Shown one piece after another: positions 1-7,696 of a stretch of DNA of 22,238 bases; positions within the stretch are counted from its first letter, which is position 1, and every line of letters begins with the position of its first letter. The stretch is from Chitinophagaceae bacterium (lineage in GTDB: Bacteria > Bacteroidota > Bacteroidia > Chitinophagales > Chitinophagaceae). The stretch is taken from positions 1 to 22,238 of the forward strand of contig JADKKH010000012.1 of the NCBI GenBank assembly GCA_016720585.1. The letters are read 5' to 3'. Made by a program: the position numbers and the translations under genes. The notes below the pieces were generated by a model. That model was given only the letters and a program-made list of their open reading frames with translations. It did not search any database and was not told the origin of the DNA.

Positions 1-647
1 ACGGGCAAAGAAGGAAAAACTTTAAACACCAACTGGCTTTTGGAAAGAAGACATACCAACCTGTGAGAAAGAGTAACATAAAGTCTGTAAAAAATTCCGG
101 TGTTGCTGATACCACAATTCAAGCGCACCTTTATAGGGAAGGATAATTTTCGGTAGCATTCTTCAGGGGATAATTCACTTTTTTGTAATGATGAGTTCCT
201 CATCCCTGAATACGATCGATCCGATACCCGTCAACCTGGGGTAACATCATACACTTTTGATTTCAATTCGTCTGTATACCTGTCAAAACCACTTTTCATT
301 AAAGGTCTGGTCCCACAAAGGACATATCACCAATAAGAATATTGAACATTTGCGGGAAGTTCATTCAATTTGGTTTTTCTCAGAAATCTTCCAACGGTGG
401 TCACTCTCGGATCTTTTCGCATCGTAAGGTCTTTGGAACCCATGTTGGGACTGTTCTTCAGCATGGTCGCGAATTTCCAGATGCCGAATATCCTGTTCTT
501 ATACCCCACCCGATCCTGCTGGTAAAAAACCTCATGCTCCCCGGTAAAAAATAAGAGCAGGATGACAGGAATAAAAAGGGGAAGCAATATCAGTAATGCT
601 ACAAGTGAAAAAAGGATATCAAAAAAACGTTTGATGAATTTGTACAT
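1..647 (-). CDS. Initiating sugar transferase (polyprenyl-phosphate phosphoglycosyl transferase), frameshifted, 3' end at window edge
   Basis: Members of this bacterial sugar transferase family move a sugar phosphate from a nucleotide sugar to undecaprenyl phosphate at the inner membrane, the first committed step of glycan assembly. The start at 647 gives a basic N-terminus (MYKFIKRFFD) followed by one hydrophobic re-entrant/membrane segment at about residues 10-34. Next come the family motifs: a KFATM-like stretch, KTKLNELP, and after frame correction GDMSFVGPRPL and PGLTGIG. The short single-domain form (about 210 residues) is PglC-like rather than the long WbaP/WcaJ type. The frame breaks several times: near 353-356 (extra base), 304-309, 231-235 and 181-186, with probable further breaks near 90-95 and 38-42. 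Every fragment still reads as conserved family sequence, so base errors are more likely than gene death. The usual catalytic Asp-Glu pair reads Asn-Glu here. The C-terminus continues past base 1. Confidence 0.88.
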
Positions 648-691
648 TGTTTGACTGGAATTAAAGTCAAAATGGGCCCTTTCTAAAAACT

Positions 692-722
692 CTGTCAGTC
701 TGAGCTTGTCGAAGACTGACAG
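692..722. repeat. Perfect 10-bp inverted repeat in the spacer between epimerase and sugar transferase
   Basis: CTGTCAGTCT at 692-701 is the exact reverse complement of AGACTGACAG at 713-722, around an 11-base centre (GAGCTTGTCGA). On the minus strand the hairpin is followed by AGTTTTTAG, and on the plus strand by GTTTTTCG, so it has T-runs on both sides and could terminate or attenuate transcription in either direction. The centre TGAGCTTGTCGAAG resembles a short motif that I know to recur between genes in many bacterial genomes. A dispersed repeat is therefore as likely as a dedicated terminator. It lies in the only gap between the last two genes of the operon. Confidence 0.7.
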
Positions 723-742
723 GTTTTTCGAGATTCCTAATA

Positions 743-1750
743 TTATTGAAAAGTAATTTTCTCCGGCACCGTTTTACCGGCATCAAAATACTCATTATAC
801 CATTCGACCGTTTTCTTAAGCCCGTCCTTCCAGCTGACTTTTGGTAAATCCTAATTGCTTTTTTGATTTGGTTATATCCGGACTTCTGCGGGAAACTGAA
901 CCGGGATAAGTTTCCGCATTTACATAAGCGCCTTTAAAATTCATCAACTCCCCGGTATAACGTGTAAGTTCTTCGATGGTAATTTCAATCCCTGTTCCCA
1001 GATGATAGATCTCTCCGTTGGTACCGGGTGTTTCCATGGCCAGCACGGTACCTTCCACCGCATCGGTGATATAACAAAAATCCCTTGTCTGATCATGCCC
1101 GTATATCTTATACGGATCTTCACCATTCCTGAACCGGATGACCAGATGGGGAATCACATGATTAAAACCCATTCTTGGTCCGAATACATTATGATACCGG
1201 ATGATGGTTACTTCAAAGCCCAGCATTTTCCCATAGTTTAGAAAACTGATTCACTCTAGGATCTTTGTCACCGCATAGGTAAACCGGGGGTGAGCAATAT
1301 TCTGTATCGTCAGCGGCACTTCCTCCGGGTGGGAATCTTATAACCAAAAGCATCTACCGTACCTGCATAGTTTTCACTGGTGGAGGCAAAAATGACTTTA
1401 CCGATTTTTGACCGGCGGATCCATTCCAGTGTATAGAGTGCCAGCGATGTGTTGATACGAATGACCTCATGTGGTTTGGAATTAGCATTATCAACTCCCA
1501 CCAGGGCTGCCATCATATACACCTGGTCATACGCATTATCGAGTTTGTTATAAACTTCCGGGTAAGAAAAATCATCTTCAATTACTTTGATAGCATATTT
1601 ACTCACTAATTCATCGAACAGATCGTCCCGGTTTTTTTTCATAAAATTATCCGCTATCGTCAGTTCATAATCCCGGTTCTCTGCCAGGTATTTCGTTATG
1701 TTGAACCCGATAAAACCGGCACCGCCTAATATCAATACTTTTTTACGCAT
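743..1750 (-). CDS. NAD-dependent epimerase/dehydratase (extended SDR) acting on a nucleotide sugar, frameshifted
   Basis: This is an extended short-chain dehydrogenase that uses bound NAD to epimerise, decarboxylate or dehydrate a nucleotide sugar in the cytoplasm. The N-terminal Rossmann motif GGAGFIG (about residues 9-15) follows the first beta strand. ASTSENY sits at the position of the catalytic Ser, and the YAVTK pair supplies the catalytic Tyr and Lys. The C-terminal half has HNVFGPRMG and RDFCYITD, both typical of UDP-glucose 4-epimerase and UDP-glucuronate decarboxylase relatives. The reconstructed length of about 335 residues is normal. Breaks occur near 1326-1331 (one C missing in a C-run), 1240-1258 (compensating indels creating an in-frame TGA) and 846-850 (extra A). 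A 13-bp GC-rich palindrome sits only 17 bases upstream of the start. The exact substrate cannot be told from the sequence. Confidence 0.9.
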
Positions 1751-1767
1751 AATGTTACCGATTTGTT

Positions 1768-2620
1768 GCCCCGCTGGGGCATATACAATTTTTCGTTTTT
1801 TTGAAATTCATTCATATTATTTGTTTTGCCCTTCCAGGGCAATTGAAAACATTCCGGGTTCGGATCTACCGGTATGTTTAATTTTTCGCCCCGCGGGGCA
1901 AAACTTTAATCCAAAATAATCACGTTGGGGCATTCAATTCCTGTTTTTTCTCTTGCCCCGGAGGGGCGGCTTATCGGTAACCCCTCACAATCCCGATAGC
2001 CACTGCCCCGGAGGGCAAAATTCTAATTTACAACCGATAATTTAAACCCGAGGAGCAAACAATTTCCCCAATTCTCTCCGGTCGCCCGGAGGGCAAAACT
2101 TTCAATCCAAAATTAAATGTTGCCCCCGCTGGGGCATTAACAATTTCCGTTTTGTCTCTCCGGTATATCGGTAACCCCACAACCTGACAATTGCCCCGGA
2201 AAACTTCAATTCAACGATATTTAAACCCATACAATCCCACTCCAATCGCCCGGAGGGGCAAAACTTTTCAATCCAAAATTAAATGTTGCCCCGCTGGGGC
2301 ATTAACAATTTCCCGTTTTGTCTCTTTGCCCCGGAGGGGCGGCATATCGGTAACCCCATCACAATCCTGATGATTGCCCCGGAGGGGCAAATTACAACCG
2401 ATATTTAAAACCCGAGGAGCATAAACAATTTCCCACCCAACCCTTCTCGCCCCGAGGGGCAAAACCAACCAAAATTAAATGTTGCCGCCAGAACAATTTC
2501 CTGTTTTGTCTCTTTTGCCCCGGAGGGGCGGTGAATATCGGAAAACCTCACAATCCTGATGATTTAATTGCCCCGGAGGGGAAAACGAATTCACAACCGA
2601 TATTTAAACCCGAGGAGCAT
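1768..2620. repeat. Array of about fourteen GCCCC-N-GGGGC palindromes (REP-like) filling an 893-bp gene-free stretch
   Basis: Short palindromes with GCCCC/GGGGC stems occur at 1768-1780 (centre GCT), 1828-1840 (GCCCT/AGGGC), 1888-1899 (perfect 12-mer GCCCCGCGGGGC), 1955-1967, 2005-2016, 2084-2094, 2122-2135 (GCT centre), 2248-2259, 2288-2300 (GCT), 2328-2340, 2376-2388, 2449-2460, 2517-2529 and 2570-2581. Half-sites lie at 1924-1932 and 2193-2200. A decayed relative, CCCGAGGAGC, recurs near 2047, 2411 and 2609. Several copies lack one G or C, which may be sequencing error. No reading frame of interest runs through the region. The array lies between an IS200/RAYT-like transposase stop (2644) and the epimerase start (1750), the arrangement expected for REP elements beside their transposase. 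Each palindrome could form a small hairpin in the operon transcript. Confidence 0.9.
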
Positions 2621-2635
2621 AAACAATTTCCCAGC
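1955..2635. repeat. Higher-order tandem repeat, period about 170-200 bp, three and a half copies
   Basis: The palindromes are carried inside a larger unit that repeats head to tail. Copies begin near 1955, 2157, 2328 and 2517, and the last is incomplete. Landmarks recur in the same order: GCCCCGGAGGGGC with TATCGGTAACCCC (1972, 2165, 2345, degraded at 2535), a second GGA-type palindrome, CAACCGATATTTAAA (2031, degraded at 2211, 2396, 2596), CCCGAGGAGC with AAACAATTTCC, a third GGA-type palindrome, CCAAAATTAAATGTT (2107, 2274, 2468), and a GCT-type palindrome with ACAATTTCC and GTTTTGTCTCT. Positions 1751-1954 look like an older, diverged partial copy. Copy lengths differ by tens of bases through internal deletions, so the array has both expanded by duplication and decayed. 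Assembly of such a repeat from noisy reads is itself uncertain. Confidence 0.85.
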
Positions 2636-2643
2636 TCTTTTTT

Positions 2644-3074
2644 TTACTCTACTCCAAACTCATTCAACAATGCTTCATACTCCCCCTTCAGAAAATGTTC
2701 TTTCTTATGATGTTCTTCCTGATTATGAATATAATTACAAACAACTGGTATTTCCTTTTTTGTATATGAGAACGCCCCATATCCTTCCTGCCACCGGAAC
2801 AAAGAAGAAGTTAGTCTTTCCATATTTATCCATTCGGAAGATTCGCCTTTCACAATCCTCATCAAATCAGATAAAGATTGTGCAGGCCGCATTCCAAAAA
2901 CATATGAATATGATCCGGCATACCATTTATTGCCAGCATTTTATGACCCTGATTTTGAACAATTCCAGTTATATACTTATACAACCGGTCTTTCCATTCA
3001 GCCGTTATCACTGATTTCCTGAATTTCACAGCAAATACACAATGAATATGAATCTGTGTATAGGTATCCGGCAT
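2644..3074 (-). mobile_element. IS200/IS605-type Y1 (HUH) transposase, RAYT-like, one frameshift
   Basis: This is a single-domain Y1 transposase of about 144 residues. The family nicks single-stranded DNA at hairpins through a tyrosine and a metal-binding HUH pair. The start at 3074 gives MPDTYTQIHIHCVFAVKFR. NGMPDHIHMF carries the HIH of the HUH motif. RWQEGYGAFSY is a conserved block of the common Bacteroidota branch, and NYIHNQEEHHKK holds the expected catalytic Tyr in helix 4. A missing T in the run near 2886-2891 splits the frame; adding it yields HIHMFFGMRP, the family consensus. The C-terminus stops after FGVE, slightly earlier than I recall for relatives. No orfB/TnpB partner is present. 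It lies 17 bases after the dehydrogenase stop, in the same direction, with the palindrome array directly downstream. That favours a REP-associated transposase over an ordinary insertion sequence, but the call rests on context. Confidence 0.88.
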
Positions 3075-3090
3075 TATGGCTTTTATTTTT

Positions 3091-4605
3091 TTACAGATCC
3101 CCCCGGCCAATGACCTTAACGGTATGTTTTGAAGAAAGTAATCTGATCTCTTCGTTGGTCAGTACACCAATAGTATCATAAATAAAAGAAGCAGACTGCT
3201 GAAACAATTTATCAAGGAGATCGGGATTATTCCTGTATTCTTTATGCCCGGTTGTAATAGCTGAGATCATATTCCTGTTCGAGTAATTTATCAAGGTCCT
3301 GGTTGACCCATACATCTTTCTCTTCCCAGTATAAAACATGCGGGTCGTGCAGTGCAATGGCAGCACCTTCTATTTCCAATTGATCATAAAATCCTTCCAC
3401 GGGGGTATAACGGGTATCGCCCACATCATTCAGGTAACTGACTCCCAGTAACAAAACCTTTTTCCCTTCAAGCGGCCCAGGGTATTGTGATTGCAGAAAC
3501 TCAAATGCATAGAGCGGCATCTTGTCATTGATCTGCACACCCTTTTCGCTTTGATGAAGTCTTTCACTGCTGCCAAACAAATTCATTTTGGCCCAACTCG
3601 CCAATAAAGGGTCTTTTGTCAGGCAATATCCGCCTACTCCCAAACCGGGTAACATAATATTCTTGTGTGTAGGCCGCAATCGTATCGCATTTACCACTTC
3701 ATAAATATCCACGCCGGCTTCCTCAGCAAAACGGCTCCATTCTACCATAAAAGCAATATTCATAGCCCGGAAAGAGTTTTCCAGCACTTTGGCCATTTCC
3801 GTAGCATTTGTATTACCCAGGCGGGTCAAAGGATATTCATCTGTACGAATGACTGTTTTTAAAAACTGTTCTACGGCCTGGGCACTGGTTTCATCGGTGC
3901 CGGCAAATACCCGGTAGAAGTTCTGAATAGAGTCAATATACTTAGGTCCGGGCATGACCCTTTCGTAGGAATGCCCCACTTTTAATTCATCTTTTGATAA
4001 TCCTCTTTTTGAAAGGCATTCTTCCAATATGGGTTTTACAATTTTTTCGGAAGTACCCGGTGGAACGGTTGTCTCCACAAAACCAATACATCCGGTTTAC
4101 AATTATTACCGATGCTTTCAATAGCTTTTTTAAAAGGCGTAAGATCAATGCTGTAATCTTCGGAATCATTACCAACAGAAGAATGTTTTTTTACATCCAG
4201 GTTAATATCTACGACAATGACATCTGCTTTGCTATAAACATAAGAGTCATAGGTAGCATAATAATTTTGTTTTTTACGGGCGTTCTCGTAATACAATGAA
4301 ATTTTGGGATCACTTGCCAGCACCGGAAATACACCTTCATTGATGGAACATATTTTCCAGTAAGATGCAGGCGTGGGAAGATCGATGCCAATAACAGCAT
4401 ATTCTTCAGTCAATGCATTGGCTACCACCAGTCCCATCACCGAGCCTACAAATCCGAGGCCCTGGACCACCACTATTTTTTTACCCGGATGCCATGAAAG
4501 AAACTGATCAATACCTGCCTTATCATCCAATTGCTTTGGCAATGGATATTCCTTTTGGGTAATGGGACTACGGGAGGTTTTTTGAATTGTTGTTTCCATG
4601 TTCAA
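3091..4605 (-). CDS. Nucleotide-sugar dehydrogenase (UDP-glucose/UDP-HexNAc 6-dehydrogenase family), two frameshifts
   Basis: The enzyme oxidises C6 of a UDP- or GDP-hexose twice with NAD to give the uronic acid. The reconstructed protein is about 505 residues, longer than a typical Ugd because of an N-terminal extension (about 40 residues) and an insert near residues 78-125. The Rossmann motif GLGFVG lies at about 49-54, VETTVPPGT at about 177-185, and the catalytic cysteine in GGYCLTKDP at about residue 328. A C-terminal UDP-binding domain with LLLGVSYLNDVGDTR follows. Breaks lie near 4076-4080 (missing G) and 3262-3268. The length and motif style resemble enzymes making N-acetylhexosaminuronic acids, but the hexose cannot be fixed from sequence. 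Its product would be the natural acceptor for an asparagine-synthase-type amidotransferase, two of which lie in the same operon. Confidence 0.9.
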
Positions 4606-4650
4606 ATGCGGGTGTTAAAAGAAATCACTGGATTTAAAAATTCCGGCTTG

Positions 4651-4684
4651 TAAAGATAACTGTTTTGTTTCCCTGCTAAAAACA
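4651..4684 (-). promoter_or_regulatory. Possible Bacteroidota-type promoter upstream of the dehydrogenase (weak)
   Basis: The 83-base gap between the GT4 stop and the dehydrogenase start is one of the few true spacers in the operon. On the minus strand it contains TATCTTTA (4651-4658), one base off the Bacteroidota -7 consensus TAnnTTTG, about 46 bases before the start. About 20 bases further upstream lies a T-rich TGTTTTTAG (4676-4684) where a TTTG-like -33 element would sit. Both matches are imperfect. It could equally be plain spacer inside a longer transcript. Confidence 0.22.
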
Positions 4685-4688
4685 GGCG

Positions 4689-5857
4689 CTATTGTATCCC
4701 TATTTTTGCATTGAGTATTTCAAGGTATTTCCCTTTCAGGCAGGCATGAAGATATTTCTGGTCAAATTTTTTTTCTACCTGTCTGCGTAAATTAGTTGCC
4801 TTATTCTGCATTTCTTCTTTATGCGTCAGGGCATAATTTAATTTCTCAAGAAGATCATTCGTGTTTCGAGGTTGGAACAAAAGCCCGGTTTCTTTATCAG
4901 CTACAACATCAACATTCCCTTCAATAGCAGAACAAATAACAGGGCATTGCATGGCGCCCGCCTGCAGTAATGTGCTGGGAAACCCTCTCTGTATGATGCG
5001 TGAATCATTAACCGGGAAAGATGCATGAAATATTCCGCCTGGTCGCTCCAGTCAATATGAATGATAGCCGGATGTGTGGTTAGTATTTCCCTGGCTTCAT
5101 CAGAAATGGGATCCAGGTCATCTTCAAAAGTTCCGAGTACTATTAATCTTAGTTTCTGGTTGCCGGTATGAACAAGCTTAAAAGATTGAAGAACCTCATT
5201 AATTCCTTTATCTTTTACAATGCGGCCCATACTTAAAATATACGTTAGGTCTTCCTTAAAGTTTACTAACTTTTTAACTTCATCCAGCTTTTCTGGCCTC
5301 AGAGCCGAAATAGAATAACGGTTTAGGTCAACACCATTGCTTGAACCATGACCGATCACCTGCAGTTTTTTTTCACTGACCAATTTGTTTTCCCGGATAT
5401 AATTTAATAACGAGTAGCTGTTGGGCCAGACATAGCAGGCCGCTTTACCCGTAAGTTTTTCCATGAACACAAGGATCCTTCTCGACATTCCTGTCGCTGT
5501 CATAAAACGCAATCCCGCGATCGTATGTATCCTGATTTTTACACCGGCAAATTTTGCTGCCAGCATGGCGAGTAAGCCTGCTTTGGGCGTATGGGAATGA
5601 ACTATGTCCGGTCTTTCCCTTTTAAATAATCTGTATAATCGCCATAATGATTGTACGTCACGTATTGGTGCAATACTTCGTTTCATGGGTATAATACGGT
5701 GTTCACAACCCTCATTCCTGATAATATCGGGCCATTCTTTTCCGTCGCTGCTTACCATGATCACATCAAACCCATTATCTTTCATGTACCGCATTTGATT
5801 TGAAAGAAGGGACTTTAATGATAAAGGGGCCGTAGTAATACGGATCAGTTTAGGCAT
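4689..5857 (-). CDS. GT4 glycosyltransferase (PglA/EpsD-like), one frameshift
   Basis: This is a GT-B fold retaining glycosyltransferase of about 390 residues that would add a sugar to a lipid-linked intermediate on the cytoplasmic membrane face. The start at 5857 (MPKLIRITTAPLSLKSLLSN) overlaps the end of the upstream amidotransferase gene by 8 bases; a longer reading from 5929 would run through that gene's 3' end and is rejected. HSHTPKAGLLAMLAA (about residues 90-104) is the signature of the branch containing PglA and related second-sugar transferases. The donor-binding half has LSMGRIVKDKGI and, after adding one missing C near 4976-4982, EGFPSTLLQAGAMQCPVI with the retaining-GT EGFP acid. 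The PglA-like motif suggests it acts early, soon after the initiating sugar transferase, but the donor is unknown. Confidence 0.88.
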
Positions 5858-7691
5858 ATTGCAGGTAACATTTCTTGTACCAAACTTCCAGAGCAAAAAG
5901 AGTCCACAGCATTTTGGCCCTTTTTTCATCCCCGGTGTTTATTTTCCGGTTCCAGCAATCTTCAACAAAGGAAGGGGTAACGAATTGATGACAAAAAGCA
6001 TTTTTCGATAAGATATAAGAGGCAACAACATCTTTCAATTCGTTATCCATCCATTTTTTTAAAGGGATCTCAAACCCTCTCTTAGGTTGATTAATTAATT
6101 CTGCCGGCAAATATTTTTTTGCTAATTCCCGTAAAAGGTATTTTGTCTGTCTGCCGTTGATCTTATACTTATCGGAAAGGGAAGGAATATATTCCAATAA
6201 ATCTTTACATAATAAAGGGCTTCTTCCCTCGAGTGAATGGGCCATGGTGGCAATATCCATTTTTACAAGCAGGTCCCCGGCAAGGAGGTTATCAAAATCA
6301 AGGTTCATTATTTTCTGCAAACCGGTCAATGATGAGTTGTTGATAGTTTCAAAATCATTTCTTACCTGTTGCAGAGCTGCATCATTTTTTACCAGGTATT
6401 TTTCAAAACCGTCAAAACTGTCAATGGTAGCGGATAAATAAGTTGGCAGGCTTTGTTTCCGTGCAAAATCCGTTAACCTGTAGAGGTAGTTATATTTACT
6501 TCTCTTATTTTGTGGTACCGGTAAAATTGTATGGAGTACCGCAGCGGTGTTTTTGATCAGAAAACCCGGTTTAAAAAAATCATACCGGGCAAATGGAACA
6601 TACCGGCGATACCCACCAAATAGTTCGTCGCCGCCATCTCCATTCAGGATAACAGTCAGATGTTTCTTCGCTTCCCGGCTTACATAATAACTGGGAATAG
6701 CGGAACTATCCATGAATGGCTCCCCATAATTGGCTAATATTTTTTCGACATCATCCCGCAGGTTGTTGTAACTAATCCTGATTTCATGATGGTCAGTCTG
6801 ATATTTATCTGCTACCAGTTTCGCTAAAGGGGCTTCATCATATGCGCCTTCAAAAGAAACCGTAAAAGTCTTTAATGTTGAATTATATTCTTTAGCTATA
6901 GCGCTTACAATGCCGCTGTCAATACCACCGCTTAAAAAAGAACCCACTTCCAGGTCCGATGATTCCACTCTTCGCCTGACAGCTTCATGCAAATAGTTAT
7001 CAGTTGACTGAAGGGCTGTTTCAAAAGTATCTGTAGATTTTACCTGGTAATAGGTGTGTATATCCCACCATTTGGTGATTACGGCTGCCGGTGCATTAAT
7101 ATCCACAAAAGCATAACTGCCGGCCGGCAGCTCAAAAATATTTTTGTAAGGAGTTGATGATTTATAAAAATAGCCCATCCGGATATACTGTTGTACATGC
7201 TCCTCATTGATAGATGTTTTTACCTGTCGCTGCAGGGAATTTAATTCACTGGCAAAAACAAAAGATTTTCCATCACAGTAATAATAGAGCGGCTTTTTAC
7301 CGGCCCGGTCCCTGGCAAGAAATAATGCGTTTCGCTTTCTGTCATAAATAGCTATAGCAAACATGCCATCAAATTCCTGGAGGCAATCCGGTCCCATTTT
7401 AGCATAAGCCTGTAATATCGTTTCGGTATCAGATTTAGTATGACAGGAAAGGTTGTATTTTTTTCTTACTTCCAGGTGATTATAGATCTCACCATTAAAG
7501 ATGATGGTAAGATGATCCAGGTGCATGGGTTGGTGACCACCGGCAATATCCAAAATCGCCAGCCTGTGATGATGTAACTGCAGATTTCCTTCTTCAAAAG
7601 TTGTTTGCTCATCAGGGCCCCGGTGAAAAAGGTCCCTGGTAAGTGAAGGAATGTCCAACCGGAAATTTACAGAGCCTGCTATGCCACACAT
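5850..7691 (-). CDS. Asparagine-synthase-type glutamine amidotransferase (AsnB family), copy 1, intact
   Basis: This 613-residue class II glutamine amidotransferase is uninterrupted. The N-terminal glutaminase domain starts MCGIAG, so Cys2 is the nucleophile, with HRGPD (23-27) and NGEIYN (66-71) as glutamine-binding loops. The C-terminal synthetase domain has the PP-loop SGGIDS (254-259) for ATP and GDGGDELFGGY (351-361). The family adenylates a carboxylate and replaces it with an amide using ammonia from glutamine. In a glycan locus with a sugar dehydrogenase the likely substrate is a uronic acid, by analogy with the AsnB-like WbpS of Pseudomonas aeruginosa O6; this is inference, and housekeeping-type asparagine synthesis remains possible. 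It starts 5 bases after the membrane-protein stop and overlaps the next glycosyltransferase start, so it is firmly inside the operon. Confidence 0.93.
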   Translation of the reverse strand: MCGIAGSVNFRLDIPSLTRDLFHRGPDEQTTFEEGNLQLHHHRLAILDIAGGHQPMHLDHLTIIFNGEIYNHLEVRKKYNLSCHTKSDTETILQAYAKMGPDCLQEFDGMFAIAIYDRKRNALFLARDRAGKKPLYYYCDGKSFVFASELNSLQRQVKTSINEEHVQQYIRMGYFYKSSTPYKNIFELPAGSYAFVDINAPAAVITKWWDIHTYYQVKSTDTFETALQSTDNYLHEAVRRRVESSDLEVGSFLSGGIDSGIVSAIAKEYNSTLKTFTVSFEGAYDEAPLAKLVADKYQTDHHEIRISYNNLRDDVEKILANYGEPFMDSSAIPSYYVSREAKKHLTVILNGDGGDELFGGYRRYVPFARYDFFKPGFLIKNTAAVLHTILPVPQNKRSKYNYLYRLTDFARKQSLPTYLSATIDSFDGFEKYLVKNDAALQQVRNDFETINNSSLTGLQKIMNLDFDNLLAGDLLVKMDIATMAHSLEGRSPLLCKDLLEYIPSLSDKYKINGRQTKYLLRELAKKYLPAELINQPKRGFEIPLKKWMDNELKDVVASYILSKNAFCHQFVTPSFVEDCWNRKINTGDEKRAKMLWTLFALEVWYKKCYLQYA

Positions 7692-7696
7692 AAAAA

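Noticed and set aside
1768..2620. CRISPR array
   Set aside because: The repeated units are 11-14 bp palindromes at irregular spacing with linkers that themselves repeat. There are no unique spacers of constant length and no cas genes.
2862..2892. Programmed frameshifting in the transposase
   Set aside because: IS200-type transposases are normally single-frame, and the same one-base homopolymer losses occur in glycosyltransferases and other non-mobile genes nearby, so sequencing error is simpler.
2568..3014. A 148-codon plus-strand reading frame
   Set aside because: It runs antisense to the transposase and into the palindrome array, and its translation has no family resemblance or plausible composition.
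5858..5929. Extended start of the GT4 gene at 5929
   Set aside because: The extra 24 residues read through the 3' end of the amidotransferase gene in another frame and do not resemble a GT4 start. MPKLIRITT at 5857 is the natural beginning.
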